A DNA stretch of 64,000 nucleotides, from the NCBI RefSeq assembly GCF_964355755.1, contig NC_092677.1:4841001-4905000 (forward strand), read 5' to 3'. This DNA is from Antedon mediterranea (Eukaryota; Echinodermata; Crinoidea; Comatulida; Antedonidae). Position 1 is the stretch's first letter. Every line of letters begins with the position of its first letter. The notes under the pieces were generated by a model. It had not been told where the DNA came from. It searched no databases and was given only the letters and a program-made list of their open reading frames with translations. Made by a program: the position numbers and the translations under genes. Positions 63,370 through 64,000 of the stretch are shown here, one piece after another.

Positions 63370-64000
63370 GTAATTTTATGTTGAAAGAATCTTAAAGATG
63401 ATAAATGTTCTTATTTCATAATTTACTGATTTATAGTCAGCCTAATTCACTGTATGTATTTAGGAGGGGATTTTGATATGGGAAAATAATTGTCTGGAAA
63501 TATATTTCTAGACGCCCAGATAGCATCTGAGGCATTTTTACCGGTCAATTCATGTCATAAAATTATCTGAATATAGTGTGTTTTATAGACCATATTTAAT
63601 ATACAAATTTTTTGTTGCCAATAGCCTAAAGCCTGTGTGTGTACAGAAAGAATAATAACAACTAGACATGAAACTCGTCACTTTGACGAGTTTGGTTATC
63701 CACCGCGCAAGGGGTGCAACATGGACGTTTAACGCACAGATAAAGATTATGCCATTATGACTTGAACTGAAAAATATGATATGTTGTTATTGCTGAATTC
63801 TATTATTTTTATTCATATAGTATACACAGTATAATCTGTATCCATATCACATACAGTGTAGAATAGGTGAAATTACGGGACCCGCTATTTATTGCAATTT
63901 TTAACATGTTTACGGTTTTAAAATGAAACGCGAAGGTAGCAATTTCGGAAGGAAATTATCTCAGCAACAACATATTAACGTGTAGAAGAAATTTGAATAC
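63370..64000. other. Intron or flank at right edge
   Basis: No exon was recognised. A perfect 9-bp hairpin, AAACTCGTC-ACTTT-GACGAGTTT, lies at about 63671-63693 within a more GC-rich patch that looks like a repeat. Confidence 0.4.

Overview
The window is animal nuclear DNA: AT-rich, with short exons bounded by GT-AG introns and dense in SINE, LINE, LTR and foldback elements. The exons encode immunoglobulin-superfamily (IgSF) receptors and sialidase-fold proteins. Repeat content and the frequent AGGCCTA motif suggest a marine invertebrate deuterostome, most likely an echinoderm. That assignment is an inference and is not secure. All gene models were built by hand from splice sites, reading-frame phase and comparison between paralogues inside the window. 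No gene symbol is claimed.

The main content is a cluster of IgSF receptor genes in two head-to-head pairs. Pair 1 is gene 1 (minus, 5148-10079) and gene 2 (plus, 17256-43187). Pair 2 is gene 4 (minus, 49007-53390) and gene 3 (plus, 54795-62559). All four share one ectodomain plan: signal peptide, a divergent V-like Ig domain, a canonical C2/I-like Ig domain, a short third Ig-like domain and one transmembrane helix. The minus-strand members carry long tails built from repeated phase-0 mini-exons with tyrosine motifs (YxxL, NPxY, GYxxP). The plus-strand members carry different tails. This looks like a paired-receptor layout: same ectodomain, different signalling tail. A sialidase-like gene (44438-46420) follows pair 1, and a decayed copy of the same gene (145-2036) lies just left of pair 1. 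The locus therefore looks like a tandem duplicon of about 44 kb: [A-type receptor on minus] [B-type receptor on plus] [Ig/sialidase-like on plus].

The most unusual structure is inside gene 2. Between its transmembrane exon and its last coding exon, a segment of 3.0-3.7 kb is repeated head to tail five times (21522-40270). Each unit carries small cytoplasmic exons that form a cassette whose length is a multiple of three, with phase 1 at both ends. Each unit boundary is filled by part of an LTR retrotransposon with an MLV-like tRNA-Pro primer-binding site. Its longest copy, with gag and protease, lies between units 4 and 5. Gene 2 also has a one-base deletion in its second Ig exon.

The regions between and around the genes hold a dispersed repeat family (copies A-D), a cluster of octamer ATGCAAAT motifs, an 83-bp minisatellite, a tRNA-derived SINE, three LINE 3' fragments and several foldback elements. 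The right edge contains the start of another Ig-domain gene, possibly the next sialidase-like gene, which leaves the window.
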